Numbered from the stretch's first letter, positions 1 to 5,493 are shown. The stretch is 5,712 bases of DNA from an archaeon (GCA_021824845.1 JAKAJY010000165.1:1-5712); one strand, 5' to 3'. Numbers and translations are program-made. Notes: generated by a model from the letters alone, not told the origin.

Positions 1-632
1 AATTTACAATAACGAACAACGGCATATCCTTCCATGCGTTTGGTGTCACACCGGCAAAAGAAGGATTTGGCGACATACTTGGAGGAACCGAGGTGGCAAA
101 CATGAACAATCCGCTAAAGCCTGGCCAAAGCGGAACCTCATCATTCATACCGACAAGTGAGGGCACATTCTACTACATATGTACAATTCCAGGACACCGA
201 GAATTGGGTATGGTGGGTGAGATTGTGGTCGGACCAAAAGGTGCTGCACCAACTGCGGCAGCACCAACAGGAATATCTCACAGCTTTGATCTGAACTTTG
301 TAGAATCATCTGACTTTAAACAGTTGGCATTTAATGCACTTCCGGGTGAGGAAGGCCACAACCCGGAGATCAAGGTAAAGTCTGGCGACACTGTAACCAT
401 AAAGTCAGTAAACAACGGTATATCGTTCCACTCCTTTGGAGTTGTATCAAACCCAGATGATGTTAGCAGCATTGTGTTCAATTCTGCAATAGGCTCTATG
501 AATAACCCAATCAAGCCAAAAGAGGCAAAAGAAGTGACATTTACCGCAGGCGCACCTGGATCATACAATTACATCTGTACTGTTCCAGGACACGCAGCGC
601 TTGGAATGAAAGGCAGTTTCATAGTAGAATAA
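1..632 (+). CDS. Two-domain cupredoxin (plastocyanin-like blue copper protein), 5' partial
   Basis: The reading frame is open from base 3 with no stop, so the true start and any signal peptide lie upstream; the GTG at 93 is internal to domain 1 and is not the start. The visible 209 residues hold two tandem cupredoxin domains joined by an Ala/Pro-rich linker (about residues 78-90). Both keep a full type-1 copper set: domain 1 His11 (SFHAFGV), Cys60, His65 and Met70 (ICTIPGHRELGM); domain 2 His143 (SFHSFGV), Cys192, His197 and Met202 (ICTVPGHAALGM). The domains are alike along their length (NNGISFH, MNNP-KP, Y-YICT-PGH), which points to internal duplication. Members of this family are exported electron carriers; ammonia-oxidising archaea use many of them in place of cytochrome c. 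Only 2 bases separate it from the heme A synthase gene, so it is probably co-transcribed with it and may donate electrons to a terminal oxidase (inference). It could also be a fused oxidase subunit, since the N-terminus is not seen. Confidence 0.93.
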   Translation, partial: FTITNNGISFHAFGVTPAKEGFGDILGGTEVANMNNPLKPGQSGTSSFIPTSEGTFYYICTIPGHRELGMVGEIVVGPKGAAPTAAAPTGISHSFDLNFVESSDFKQLAFNALPGEEGHNPEIKVKSGDTVTIKSVNNGISFHSFGVVSNPDDVSSIVFNSAIGSMNNPIKPKEAKEVTFTAGAPGSYNYICTVPGHAALGMKGSFIVE

Positions 633-634
633 TT

Positions 635-1078
635 TTGCGACTCCAGTATCTTGCGTTAGCATCGCTCATTGTCTTGTATTCTCTGATGTTCATTGGCGGA
701 TATGTCTCTGCATCCGGACTAGGCCTATCCTGCCCTGACTGGCCATTATGCCCAAATGGATTGCTCCCTGACAACGAATTCCTAATAGAATGGGTACACA
801 GATTCATTGCTGCAACCACTGGTAGTCTGATAATTGCTACTACTGTTGGGGTCTGGCTAAACAAGAACTCAGATAGAAAAATCAAAGTTACCTCCACACT
901 GGCATCGATATTTGTAGTGACTCAAATAACACTTGGCGCTTTGGTGATTGAGGCAAAACTACATGCGGTACTAGTTGCAATACATCTTGGAATCGGTATC
1001 TTGCTGTTTGCAATGACTCTACTTACTGCGATATTTGCATTTAGGATGGCAAAGGCAGCCCTTCTCGCAAAGGCCTAG
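635..1078 (+). CDS. ctaA: Half-size heme A synthase (CtaA/COX15 family)
   Basis: The 147-residue integral membrane protein has four predicted helices (about residues 4-25, 53-74, 87-106 and 108-136). Family marks are GGYVSASGLGLSCPDWPLC with Cys33 and Cys39 on the first outer loop, the EWVHR motif (Glu52, His55) at the start of helix 2, and His110 and His117 around helix 4. CtaA oxidises the C8 methyl of heme O to the formyl group of heme A for cytochrome oxidase. Bacterial and mitochondrial members have eight helices; compact four-helix archaeal forms are known (for example in Aeropyrum), so this length is normal for an archaeon and not a truncation. The start is taken as TTG at 635, because the next ATG (686) would remove helix 1; ATT at 632 is an alternative. 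No ribosome binding site is obvious. It follows the cupredoxin stop by 2 bases, suggesting translational coupling, and its TAG overlaps the stop of the convergent gene. Confidence 0.92.
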   Translation: MRLQYLALASLIVLYSLMFIGGYVSASGLGLSCPDWPLCPNGLLPDNEFLIEWVHRFIAATTGSLIIATTVGVWLNKNSDRKIKVTSTLASIFVVTQITLGALVIEAKLHAVLVAIHLGIGILLFAMTLLTAIFAFRMAKAALLAKA

Positions 1079-1581
1079 GTCTTTCTTTTAATTCGCTTTG
1101 GCAAGTAAATGTAGCCAAATATTACGGCAGCACCAATTGCGCCTGACATTATGACATAAAAGAAGATGTAGCCAAATGGGCTCTGCGTGCTCATGTTGAA
1201 TGTGTGAGTGATTGCTTTGCCATCCTCACCATAAATATCAACTCGAAATATGTGGTTTCCTGGCTTGTCAAAGGTATAATCAAAGTCCCAATATCCACCA
1301 TCGACTGACTGTGGTGGAATGCCGTCCACCTGAACATCATCATAAAATATTCTAATCCCAACTACGAATTGTTTTACGTCATTTAGATCACGATCTGTTA
1401 CATGCATTCGAATCTTTGCCTTTTGGCCTGCCTGAGGAAATTCTGGGTCTGTTGCTACTTGGACTCGATTATTGCCTATGGTGGACTCTGCAGAATTAAA
1501 CAGTGCATGGCCGTTTGCCTGATGGATAATTGGGAAAATAAGCAATGCAGATAATGCAAAAAATGCGATCTTTTGATGCAT
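1075..1581 (-). CDS. Exported, C-terminally membrane-anchored FixH/YtkA/CopC-like beta-sandwich protein
   Basis: The protein is 168 residues long from ATG 1581. It starts with a signal peptide (MHQKIAFFALSALLIF...), then a beta-rich domain (about residues 25-130), then one transmembrane helix (about 137-160) and a basic tail (KRIKRKT), so the domain should face the outside. The frame can extend to a TTG at 1614, but that would put 11 charged residues before the signal peptide, and a TATA element sits about 26 bases before ATG 1581, so the ATG is preferred. The pattern ATDPEFPQAGQKAKI...VTD and DKPGNHIFRVDIYGEDG resembles FixH/YtkA and CopC-type domains seen near oxidase or copper genes. A probable signal peptidase site, ANG before His25 (HALFNSAE), would leave histidine as the mature N-terminus, as in CopC-like copper proteins. 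A role in copper delivery or oxidase assembly is inferred from fold and neighbours; the family assignment is tentative, the exported anchored topology is firm. Confidence 0.85.
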   Translation of the reverse strand: MHQKIAFFALSALLIFPIIHQANGHALFNSAESTIGNNRVQVATDPEFPQAGQKAKIRMHVTDRDLNDVKQFVVGIRIFYDDVQVDGIPPQSVDGGYWDFDYTFDKPGNHIFRVDIYGEDGKAITHTFNMSTQSPFGYIFFYVIMSGAIGAAVIFGYIYLPKRIKRKT

Positions 1582-1601
1582 TATCTCTAGATCGCTCCGT
1601 T

Positions 1602-1611
1602 CAATATAATG
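1602..1611. promoter_or_regulatory. Shared bidirectional TATA-like box
   Basis: CAATATAATG on the plus strand reads CATTATATTG on the minus strand. Its centre lies about 26.5 bases before ATG 1633 (plus strand, SRPBCC gene) and about 25.5 bases before ATG 1581 (minus strand, anchored protein). Archaeal TATA boxes are centred about 26-27 bases before transcription starts, so both messages could begin at their start codons. The minus-strand reading shares the octamer CATTATAT with the box before the histidine kinase gene. The spacing is seen in the sequence; promoter activity is inferred. Confidence 0.6.
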
Positions 1612-1632
1612 CAAAGTGGTTTTGTTCGAAAA

Positions 1633-2277
1633 ATGACAAAAGCTTTAAATGCAGACTTTGAAAAAGGCCCAACGTTGACTACAGTTAGAAAATCAATCGA
1701 TATCAAAGCTCCAGTTGACACCGTTTTTACATACTTTGCAAGACCAGAGCACGTCTCTGACCAAATGTCGGACAAGGGTGTAGGAATGACAGTCATTCCA
1801 ATGGATATCAAAGACGGCATGGGTGTTGGAACAACATTCAGAATTGTCGGTGACTTTGGCGGAAAAAGATTGGAATGGGACTGTGAGACAACAGAATTTG
1901 TCAAGGAAAGCAAGATCTCTGCAAAAATGACTACAGGACCATTCAAGAAATGGGACATTACAACCGAATTCACACCAAAGACAGAGCGACTAACCACTGT
2001 TACCATGACAGTAAACTATGAGATGCCATTTGGTCCACTAGGGGGAATTCTAAACAAGGTCAAATTCGCAAAGACTGCTGAAAAGGGAATGGAGAGTGCT
2101 CTATTCAAGGTTCGAGGACTGCTAGAAGGAAACGGCTCCATACCAGTATACATCACACTAGATGCATACCAAAAACTCCTAGCCGAGAAGAAAAAGATGA
2201 ACAACATTCCAGTCTCAACGGTTTTGACTGCAATTCTGGACAAATACAACGAAATCGAAGCAAAAGCTTCAAACTAA
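1633..2277 (+). CDS. SRPBCC (START/polyketide-cyclase-like) domain protein with C-terminal RHH-like segment
   Basis: The product is 214 residues from ATG 1633, or 222 from ATG 1609. ATG 1633 is preferred because a TATA box is centred about 26 bases upstream, whereas ATG 1609 overlaps that box. Residues about 14-164 look like an SRPBCC helix-grip domain: TTVRKSIDIKAPVDTVFTYF and ARPEHVSDQM at the start, the GVGTTFRIVG and KRLEWDCET strands, the TTVTMTVNYEMP strand, and a long C-terminal helix (KTAEKGMESALFKVRGLLEG). Such domains bind hydrophobic ligands in a deep pocket; the ligand cannot be read from the sequence. Residues about 169-206 (IPVYITLDAYQKLLAEKK, then VSTVLTAILDKYNEIE) show a strand-helix-helix pattern like CopG-type ribbon-helix-helix DNA-binding proteins. 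That would make it a candidate ligand-sensing regulator, but this part could simply be a dimerisation tail. It has no signal peptide and is likely cytoplasmic. It is transcribed divergently from the anchored copper-type protein. Confidence 0.88.
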   Translation: MTKALNADFEKGPTLTTVRKSIDIKAPVDTVFTYFARPEHVSDQMSDKGVGMTVIPMDIKDGMGVGTTFRIVGDFGGKRLEWDCETTEFVKESKISAKMTTGPFKKWDITTEFTPKTERLTTVTMTVNYEMPFGPLGGILNKVKFAKTAEKGMESALFKVRGLLEGNGSIPVYITLDAYQKLLAEKKKMNNIPVSTVLTAILDKYNEIEAKASN

Positions 2278-2278
2278 A

Positions 2279-2283
2279 TTTTT
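2279..2283 (+). terminator. T-run after the SRPBCC gene
   Basis: Five T residues follow directly after the TAA stop, and a second run of six T lies at 2311-2316 before the tRNA. Archaeal RNA polymerase commonly stops at T-rich tracts without a hairpin. Only the T-runs are seen; termination is inferred. Confidence 0.35.
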
Positions 2284-2290
2284 CACCTCA

Positions 2291-2300
2291 ATTAAATAAC
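2291..2300 (+). promoter_or_regulatory. TATA box for tRNA-Lys
   Basis: ATTAAATAAC is centred about 28 bases before the first base of the mature tRNA (2324), giving a predicted start a few bases ahead of the acceptor stem. The position fits an archaeal tRNA promoter. Confidence 0.5.
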
Positions 2301-2323
2301 GGTACACTTGTTTTTTCCTCAGT

Positions 2324-2412
2324 GGGTCTGTGGCTCAGCCAGGTAGAGCGACGGACTCTTAAAATTACTTGGAGACATCCGTATGTCGTGGGTCCGAATC
2401 CCACCAGACCCG
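2324..2412 (+). tRNA. tRNA-Lys(CTT) with a 15-base intron at 37/38
   Basis: The acceptor stem GGGTCTG (2324-2330) pairs perfectly with CAGACCC (2405-2411), with discriminator G at 2412 and no encoded CCA. The D-arm is GCTC (2333-2336) with GAGC (2346-2349), and its loop holds A14, G15, GG and A21. The anticodon stem ACGGA (2351-2355) pairs with TCCGT (2378-2382). The spliced loop is CTCTTAA, which gives anticodon CTT (2358-2360), lysine codon AAG. The variable loop is ATGTC and the T-stem is GTGGG (2388-2392) with CCCAC (2400-2404). The T-loop is TCCGAAT, so position 55 is C instead of the nearly universal U. Without the intron the molecule is 74 bases before CCA addition. The gene lies alone between the SRPBCC gene and the 3' end of the convergent kinase gene, with 46 bases of nothing notable after it. 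Confidence 0.95.
2362..2376 (+). other. tRNA intron with bulge-helix-bulge splice motif
   Basis: The unspliced anticodon region folds as the archaeal splicing endonuclease expects. CTCT (2356-2359) pairs with GGAG (2371-2374), including one G-U pair. A three-base bulge TAA (2360-2362) lies on the 5' side and another, ACA (2375-2377), on the 3' side. AA/TT then closes a TTAC loop. Cutting after the second bulge base on both sides removes exactly 15 bases and restores a seven-base anticodon loop. Confidence 0.88.
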
Positions 2413-2458
2413 CTACTATATCTGGTTTCTACAAAACAAGAACAGATCTAATGGTACA

Positions 2459-3682
2459 TCAAGATGATGGCAGATAAACTTGAAATCTGGTGGGATTTAG
2501 CTTTACCTCTATTCTACCATTATGTTGCTCAACAATATTTCTACAACTTGGCAATCCAAGACCGGTTCCCTCTTGTTTTGTAGTAAATAATGGCTCAAAG
2601 ATTTTTGCCAGATTTTGTTCATGAATGCCAGAACCTGAATCTTCAAATTCTATCATAACAAAGCCGCCCAGTTTTATGATGCTGATCTTTATTATTCCCT
2701 GATTATTGCCTATTGCCTGCACTGCATTTCTAAAAATGTTTGTAAACACAATCTCCATTTTTTGAGCGTCACACAATATGGTATGATCGTTTGATGGCAT
2801 TATGACTTTGATACTTTCATGAGGCGGATTTGCCTCAACGACAAATTTTATCATATCCAAGCATGATTCTGCAGTTTTTGAAATAGGAGTGGTTCGGACA
2901 TAATCCAAAACATCTTCAATCTGATTGGACATTCGATTTATGGCTCGATTCATCAATGAGATGTATTTTTTGGATTTTTCATCTTGATTCTCTTTTACAC
3001 GAGATAACAATTCTGAGCAATTACGAATCGTGGATAGAGGGTTTCTAAGATCATGGGCGATTCTTGAAGAAAGCTCTCCGATGACTTTGAATTTTTCTTC
3101 CTTATTTCTCTCCCGTGTGGCAATTATCTCTTTTTCAAGCTCAAGTTTTCTTTTTACGTCTCTAATCATTACGTTAAAAGATTCGGCAAGCCTGCCTAAT
3201 TCATCATTTGATTTTATTATTACTTGGTGCTCAAAATTGCCTCTTCTCATATTGTCTGCTGCAAAATGCAGTGATTCAATTGGCTTTGAGATTGTTCTTG
3301 AAAAATAAATACCGATAACTCCTGATAATATTGCAACAAGTATCCCAACGCTGATGATAATGTTATTCAAGTTTGTAAGCGGCGTCATTATCTCGTCTCT
3401 ATCAAAGTCAAGCAAAAGCGCCCAACCTAATTTTTCATCATACTTGGTTTCTGGCAAAACAGCATACGATGTGAATTTGTCATCGGACCACATTAAAAAT
3501 CCAGAATCTTCCACAAGCGATCTCCTTACTGGTTCTAGTTCTGAAAGGTCTTGTCCAAATTTGTCTAGCTCTACATCTGTTTTGTCTGGAAATTTATCCT
3601 CATTCCCAGTGCTCAAAACGGAATAGCCTTGATTGTCTACTAAATACGGTACGTTGTGGTATGGGATGTCATTTTGGAGCAA
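2459..3682 (-). CDS. Kinase half of the split histidine kinase: distal sensor, TM, HAMP, HisKA, HATPase_c
   Basis: This 407-residue frame opens inside the sensor domain, and its apparent TTG start corresponds to Leu225 of the repaired protein, so it is not a natural start. Seen in order are the distal sensor part (about 1-100, with IPYHNVPYLVDNQGYSVLST), a transmembrane helix (about 107-127, IIISVGILVAILSGVIGIYF), HAMP (about 128-180, ISKPIESL and DELGRLAESFN), and a HisKA helix with the H-box SSRIAHDLRNPLSTI (His210). The ATP-binding domain carries an N-box (TNIFRNAVQAI), the G1 box DSGSGI, the F-box IFEPLFTTK and the G2 box GTGLGL. Such kinases autophosphorylate on the H-box His and pass phosphate to a response regulator. 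If made alone it would have a single membrane helix and half a sensor, so signal control would be lost. Confidence 0.8.
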   Translation of the reverse strand: MLQNDIPYHNVPYLVDNQGYSVLSTGNEDKFPDKTDVELDKFGQDLSELEPVRRSLVEDSGFLMWSDDKFTSYAVLPETKYDEKLGWALLLDFDRDEIMTPLTNLNNIIISVGILVAILSGVIGIYFSRTISKPIESLHFAADNMRRGNFEHQVIIKSNDELGRLAESFNVMIRDVKRKLELEKEIIATRERNKEEKFKVIGELSSRIAHDLRNPLSTIRNCSELLSRVKENQDEKSKKYISLMNRAINRMSNQIEDVLDYVRTTPISKTAESCLDMIKFVVEANPPHESIKVIMPSNDHTILCDAQKMEIVFTNIFRNAVQAIGNNQGIIKISIIKLGGFVMIEFEDSGSGIHEQNLAKIFEPLFTTKQEGTGLGLPSCRNIVEQHNGRIEVKLNPTRFQVYLPSS

Positions 3683-4365
3683 GGAAAGCTCCCCCTTGAT
3701 TGTACCAAGATCGTACCAAGATCGTACACACCTTTTATCACCCCTAAGAATTTTCCATCATCGTCATTAATCCTATATACAATATCTATGGAATATGATC
3801 TAGAGCTCTCATCGTATTCTGGCTTGCCTATCCATAATCCGTCTTTTTCTATTATTGCATTTTGGTACCATTCCTCATCGCTTTGTAAATAGTCAGTTGT
3901 CCTTCCAGTTGAGCCAATAACAACTCCATATTGATTTGTAACATAAATTTCGGAAAAAACTAGCTTGTTTGATTCGTACTTGATGTTGGACTGATCCATC
4001 TTTAGATGCAATGATAACTCACTAGACAAGACGTTTGAAATGGCTTCACTACTCTTCCCACTCATCCAGTCCGAATCAGTTTTTTCTATGTGTTGGTCGC
4101 GGTTCTCCATTTTCTCAAAATCGGAATTTGATTCATCTATGATGCGTAATACCTCAATATTGTTTGCAATTAGTATTAACTGGCCAGATCGCAGGTCTAT
4201 TCTATCATAAATGTTCTTTAGTGTTGATTTTGTTATCTGAATTGAATAGATGCCCACCGTATCTATGAATTGCTTGCTGATTATCTCAATTGAGATTAGC
4301 GCTCCTGCAGAATAACAAAATGCCGTTATGACGAAAACTAGTACGAGTTTTGTGCGTATTTTCAA
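3640..4365 (-). CDS. Sensor half of the split histidine kinase: TM and proximal dCache-like domain
   Basis: This 241-residue frame begins at TTG 4365 with a basic N-terminus (MKIRTK) and a transmembrane helix (LVLVFVITAFCYSAGALISI). A long extracytoplasmic region follows, with dCache features: a long first helix (about 28-75), the strand IYVTNQYGVVIGST, DEEWYQNAI, LWIGKPEYD, then YSIDIVYRI and GKFLGVIKGVYDL. dCache domains bind small ligands outside the cell; the ligand cannot be predicted here. The last 22 residues or so, after YDLGTI, are out of frame because of the 11-bp duplication and end at an accidental stop. Without the kinase part the product could not signal. Confidence 0.72.
   Translation of the reverse strand: MKIRTKLVLVFVITAFCYSAGALISIEIISKQFIDTVGIYSIQITKSTLKNIYDRIDLRSGQLILIANNIEVLRIIDESNSDFEKMENRDQHIEKTDSDWMSGKSSEAISNVLSSELSLHLKMDQSNIKYESNKLVFSEIYVTNQYGVVIGSTGRTTDYLQSDEEWYQNAIIEKDGLWIGKPEYDESSRSYSIDIVYRINDDDGKFLGVIKGVYDLGTILVQSRGSFPCSKMTSHTTTYRI
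3702..3727. repeat. 11-bp perfect tandem repeat, 2.4 copies, inside the kinase gene
   Basis: GTACCAAGATC runs at 3702-3712 and again at 3713-3723, followed by GTAC at 3724-3727. Eleven is not a multiple of three, so the second copy shifts the kinase frame. Replication slippage can add or remove a unit. Confidence 0.95.
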
Positions 4366-4387
4366 TTTAATTTTGAATTATTTTGAA

Positions 4388-4397
4388 GGATATAATG
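4388..4397 (-). promoter_or_regulatory. TATA box of the histidine kinase gene
   Basis: The minus-strand sequence CATTATATCC is centred about 27 bases before TTG 4365 and shares CATTATAT with the box before the anchored FixH/CopC-like gene. It suggests the kinase has its own promoter rather than relying only on read-through from trmB. Activity is inferred. Confidence 0.55.
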
Positions 4398-4492
4398 TAG
4401 AAGTTTGTATTTGTTGTACAAACTATTCAGAGCTGCAAATGCTGATTTGGCCATATCGATTAAAATGAGCTGGAATTTCACGCCCAGTGATA

Positions 4493-5347
4493 TCAATTGT
4501 ATGAATTCTGAAAAACTCGTGAATGGCGAGCTGAGCCGATCTGCTTGTCTACACCTGGTTTGAACTTGGACCACATCATTAGATAAAAATTGTAAAGACT
4601 AGCTGTAATTTCATTAGAATCTGTGTGCATAACAGTGTCGTTATCACCATCAACCATATTATGAGAGTCTATTGCATCTGACATCAATAATTCACTTTGA
4701 TCTCTAATCACTGTTCTGTTGTTTGCAGGAATCTTACCTACGCGAACATTCTTTATTCCAAATCTATTGATCAAAGCATCTTGATCTTGGTTTTCCGCTC
4801 TGGTTATCAGCCTTATGTCTACCTGGTCCTGTCTCATCATAATTTTTTCTGGAATCGTTGTGTGGTACATTCTTGCAATGTCTTCAATCGTAGTAACTAT
4901 GTAGATATTATTTTGCGCCTTTTCTATCATCTTACTAATCTTTGAATATACATTATATCGCCCTTGAATTATACTAAATGATGCAATTTCTGGAGATTTA
5001 CTAGTGTTTCTTAATTCGTATGTGTCATTTTGAATTTTTAAGCTAAGCTTTCTCATAATGCCAACTCTATCCAAACTATCTTCAATTATCATCTCAAGGG
5101 CATCCTTAGGTGGTTTTGCATAGCATATTGTGGGGTGAGAAAACGTAGTTGTTACAATTCCGATGTTCTTTAGTCTTGTTAATGAACGGTAAATTTTCCC
5201 CCTTTGAATCCCAATTTTTTCTGCGAGATTGCCTATTTCTATTGGACCAAAGTGAACTATGCCTACATACACTTTAGCGTCAATATCATCTAAACCAAAA
5301 AATCTCAAATCTTTTACAACCTCTTCAATATTTGGAATTATATACAC
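4493..5347 (-). CDS. TrmB-family transcriptional regulator
   Basis: The 284-residue protein has an N-terminal winged helix-turn-helix (about residues 7-80: VVKDLRFFGLDDIDAKVYVG, IEIGNLAEKIGIQRGKIYRS, LTRLKNIGIVTT, YAKPP), a helical linker (about 82-112) and a phospholipase-D-like TrmB effector domain (about 120-262, with FSIIQGRYNVY, NNIYIVTTIEDIARM and VDIRLITRA). TrmB proteins control transcription in archaea, classically in sugar metabolism, but they are much expanded in Nitrososphaeria, where most ligands are unknown. The start is GTG 5347, the only usual start codon in frame near the N-terminus; only a weak AT-rich box is seen about 26 bases upstream. The C-terminus after YNFYLMMWSKFKPGVDKQIG looks odd (SARHSRVFQNSYN), and another frame continues with protein-like sequence to a stop at 4423, so the end may be frameshifted. 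The kinase gene follows on the same strand and could be a functional partner. Confidence 0.87.
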   Translation of the reverse strand: MYIIPNIEEVVKDLRFFGLDDIDAKVYVGIVHFGPIEIGNLAEKIGIQRGKIYRSLTRLKNIGIVTTTFSHPTICYAKPPKDALEMIIEDSLDRVGIMRKLSLKIQNDTYELRNTSKSPEIASFSIIQGRYNVYSKISKMIEKAQNNIYIVTTIEDIARMYHTTIPEKIMMRQDQVDIRLITRAENQDQDALINRFGIKNVRVGKIPANNRTVIRDQSELLMSDAIDSHNMVDGDNDTVMHTDSNEITASLYNFYLMMWSKFKPGVDKQIGSARHSRVFQNSYN

Positions 5348-5458
5348 AAATTCTATTTTATTCCAAGTAATTTTGAAACTGATCCGTTTAGTTTTCGGAT
5401 CTGTATGTAGCGATCCATTCTCATAATATCTAAATAAACTACCTTAAAAAATTGCTTT

Positions 5459-5476
5459 CAAATTTGATAATTTGAT
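5459..5476. repeat. Short AT-rich direct repeat in the divergent intergenic region
   Basis: AATTTGAT occurs twice in tandem (5461-5468 and 5469-5476), and CAAATTTG at 5459-5466 is a palindrome. It lies between trmB and the divergent gene, just ahead of the latter's TATA box, where an operator would be expected. In such AT-rich DNA it may be chance. The remaining 5348-5458 shows no gene or other clear signal. Confidence 0.35.
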
Positions 5477-5483
5477 ATAGTTT

Positions 5484-5493
5484 TTTATTAAAT
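5484..5493 (+). promoter_or_regulatory. TATA box of the gene starting at 5513
   Basis: TTTATTAAAT is centred about 25 bases before ATG 5513, again fitting a leaderless archaeal message. The surroundings are AT-rich, which weakens the call. Confidence 0.45.

Larger units (their letters stand above)
2459..4365 (-). pseudogene. Membrane sensor histidine kinase, frame broken by an 11-bp tandem duplication
   Basis: Two minus-strand frames overlap at 3640-3682 and together make one kinase. GTACCAAGATC occurs twice in tandem (3702-3723). Dropping one copy joins the frames as YDLGTIKGELSLLQNDIPYH, and the 1907-base span becomes 1896 bases, exactly 632 codons (631 residues plus stop). The repaired protein reads: transmembrane helix 1 (about 7-27), extracytoplasmic dCache-like sensor (about 30-325), helix 2 (about 331-351), HAMP (about 352-405), HisKA with phospho-acceptor His434, and HATPase_c (about 510-631). 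All catalytic motifs are intact, so the lesion is either recent, reversible, or an assembly error. The start is TTG 4365, the only usual start codon near the N-terminus; a TATA box centred about 27 bases upstream supports it as a leaderless start. The gene follows trmB on the same strand; no response regulator is in view, so partner and signal are unknown. Confidence 0.85.

Noticed and set aside
93..632. GTG at 93 as the start of the cupredoxin gene
   Set aside because: The same frame is open to the window edge and encodes the first copper ligand (SFHAFGV) before this codon, so the start must be upstream.
1587..2249. Minus-strand ORFs opposite the SRPBCC gene
   Set aside because: The plus strand carries clear domain signals; the opposite frames are shadows without motifs.
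2324..2458. tRNA-Lys as an integration site for a mobile element
   Set aside because: No integrase, no repeat of the tRNA 3' end and no foreign-looking segment was seen in the window.
3030..3626. Plus-strand ORFs of 92 and 90 residues opposite the kinase
   Set aside because: They are antisense shadows of the kinase frame, low in complexity, and have no family features.
3702..3723. Programmed ribosomal frameshifting to join the two kinase frames
   Set aside because: An exact 11-bp duplication explains the shift fully, and no slippery run with a downstream structure is seen at the junction.
4362..4574. 70-residue minus-strand ORF overlapping the 3' end of trmB and touching the kinase start (TGA/TTG overlap)
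   Set aside because: It has no recognisable domain, lies across the kinase TATA box, overlaps trmB in another frame and starts with a GTG inside it; the stop/start overlap appears accidental.
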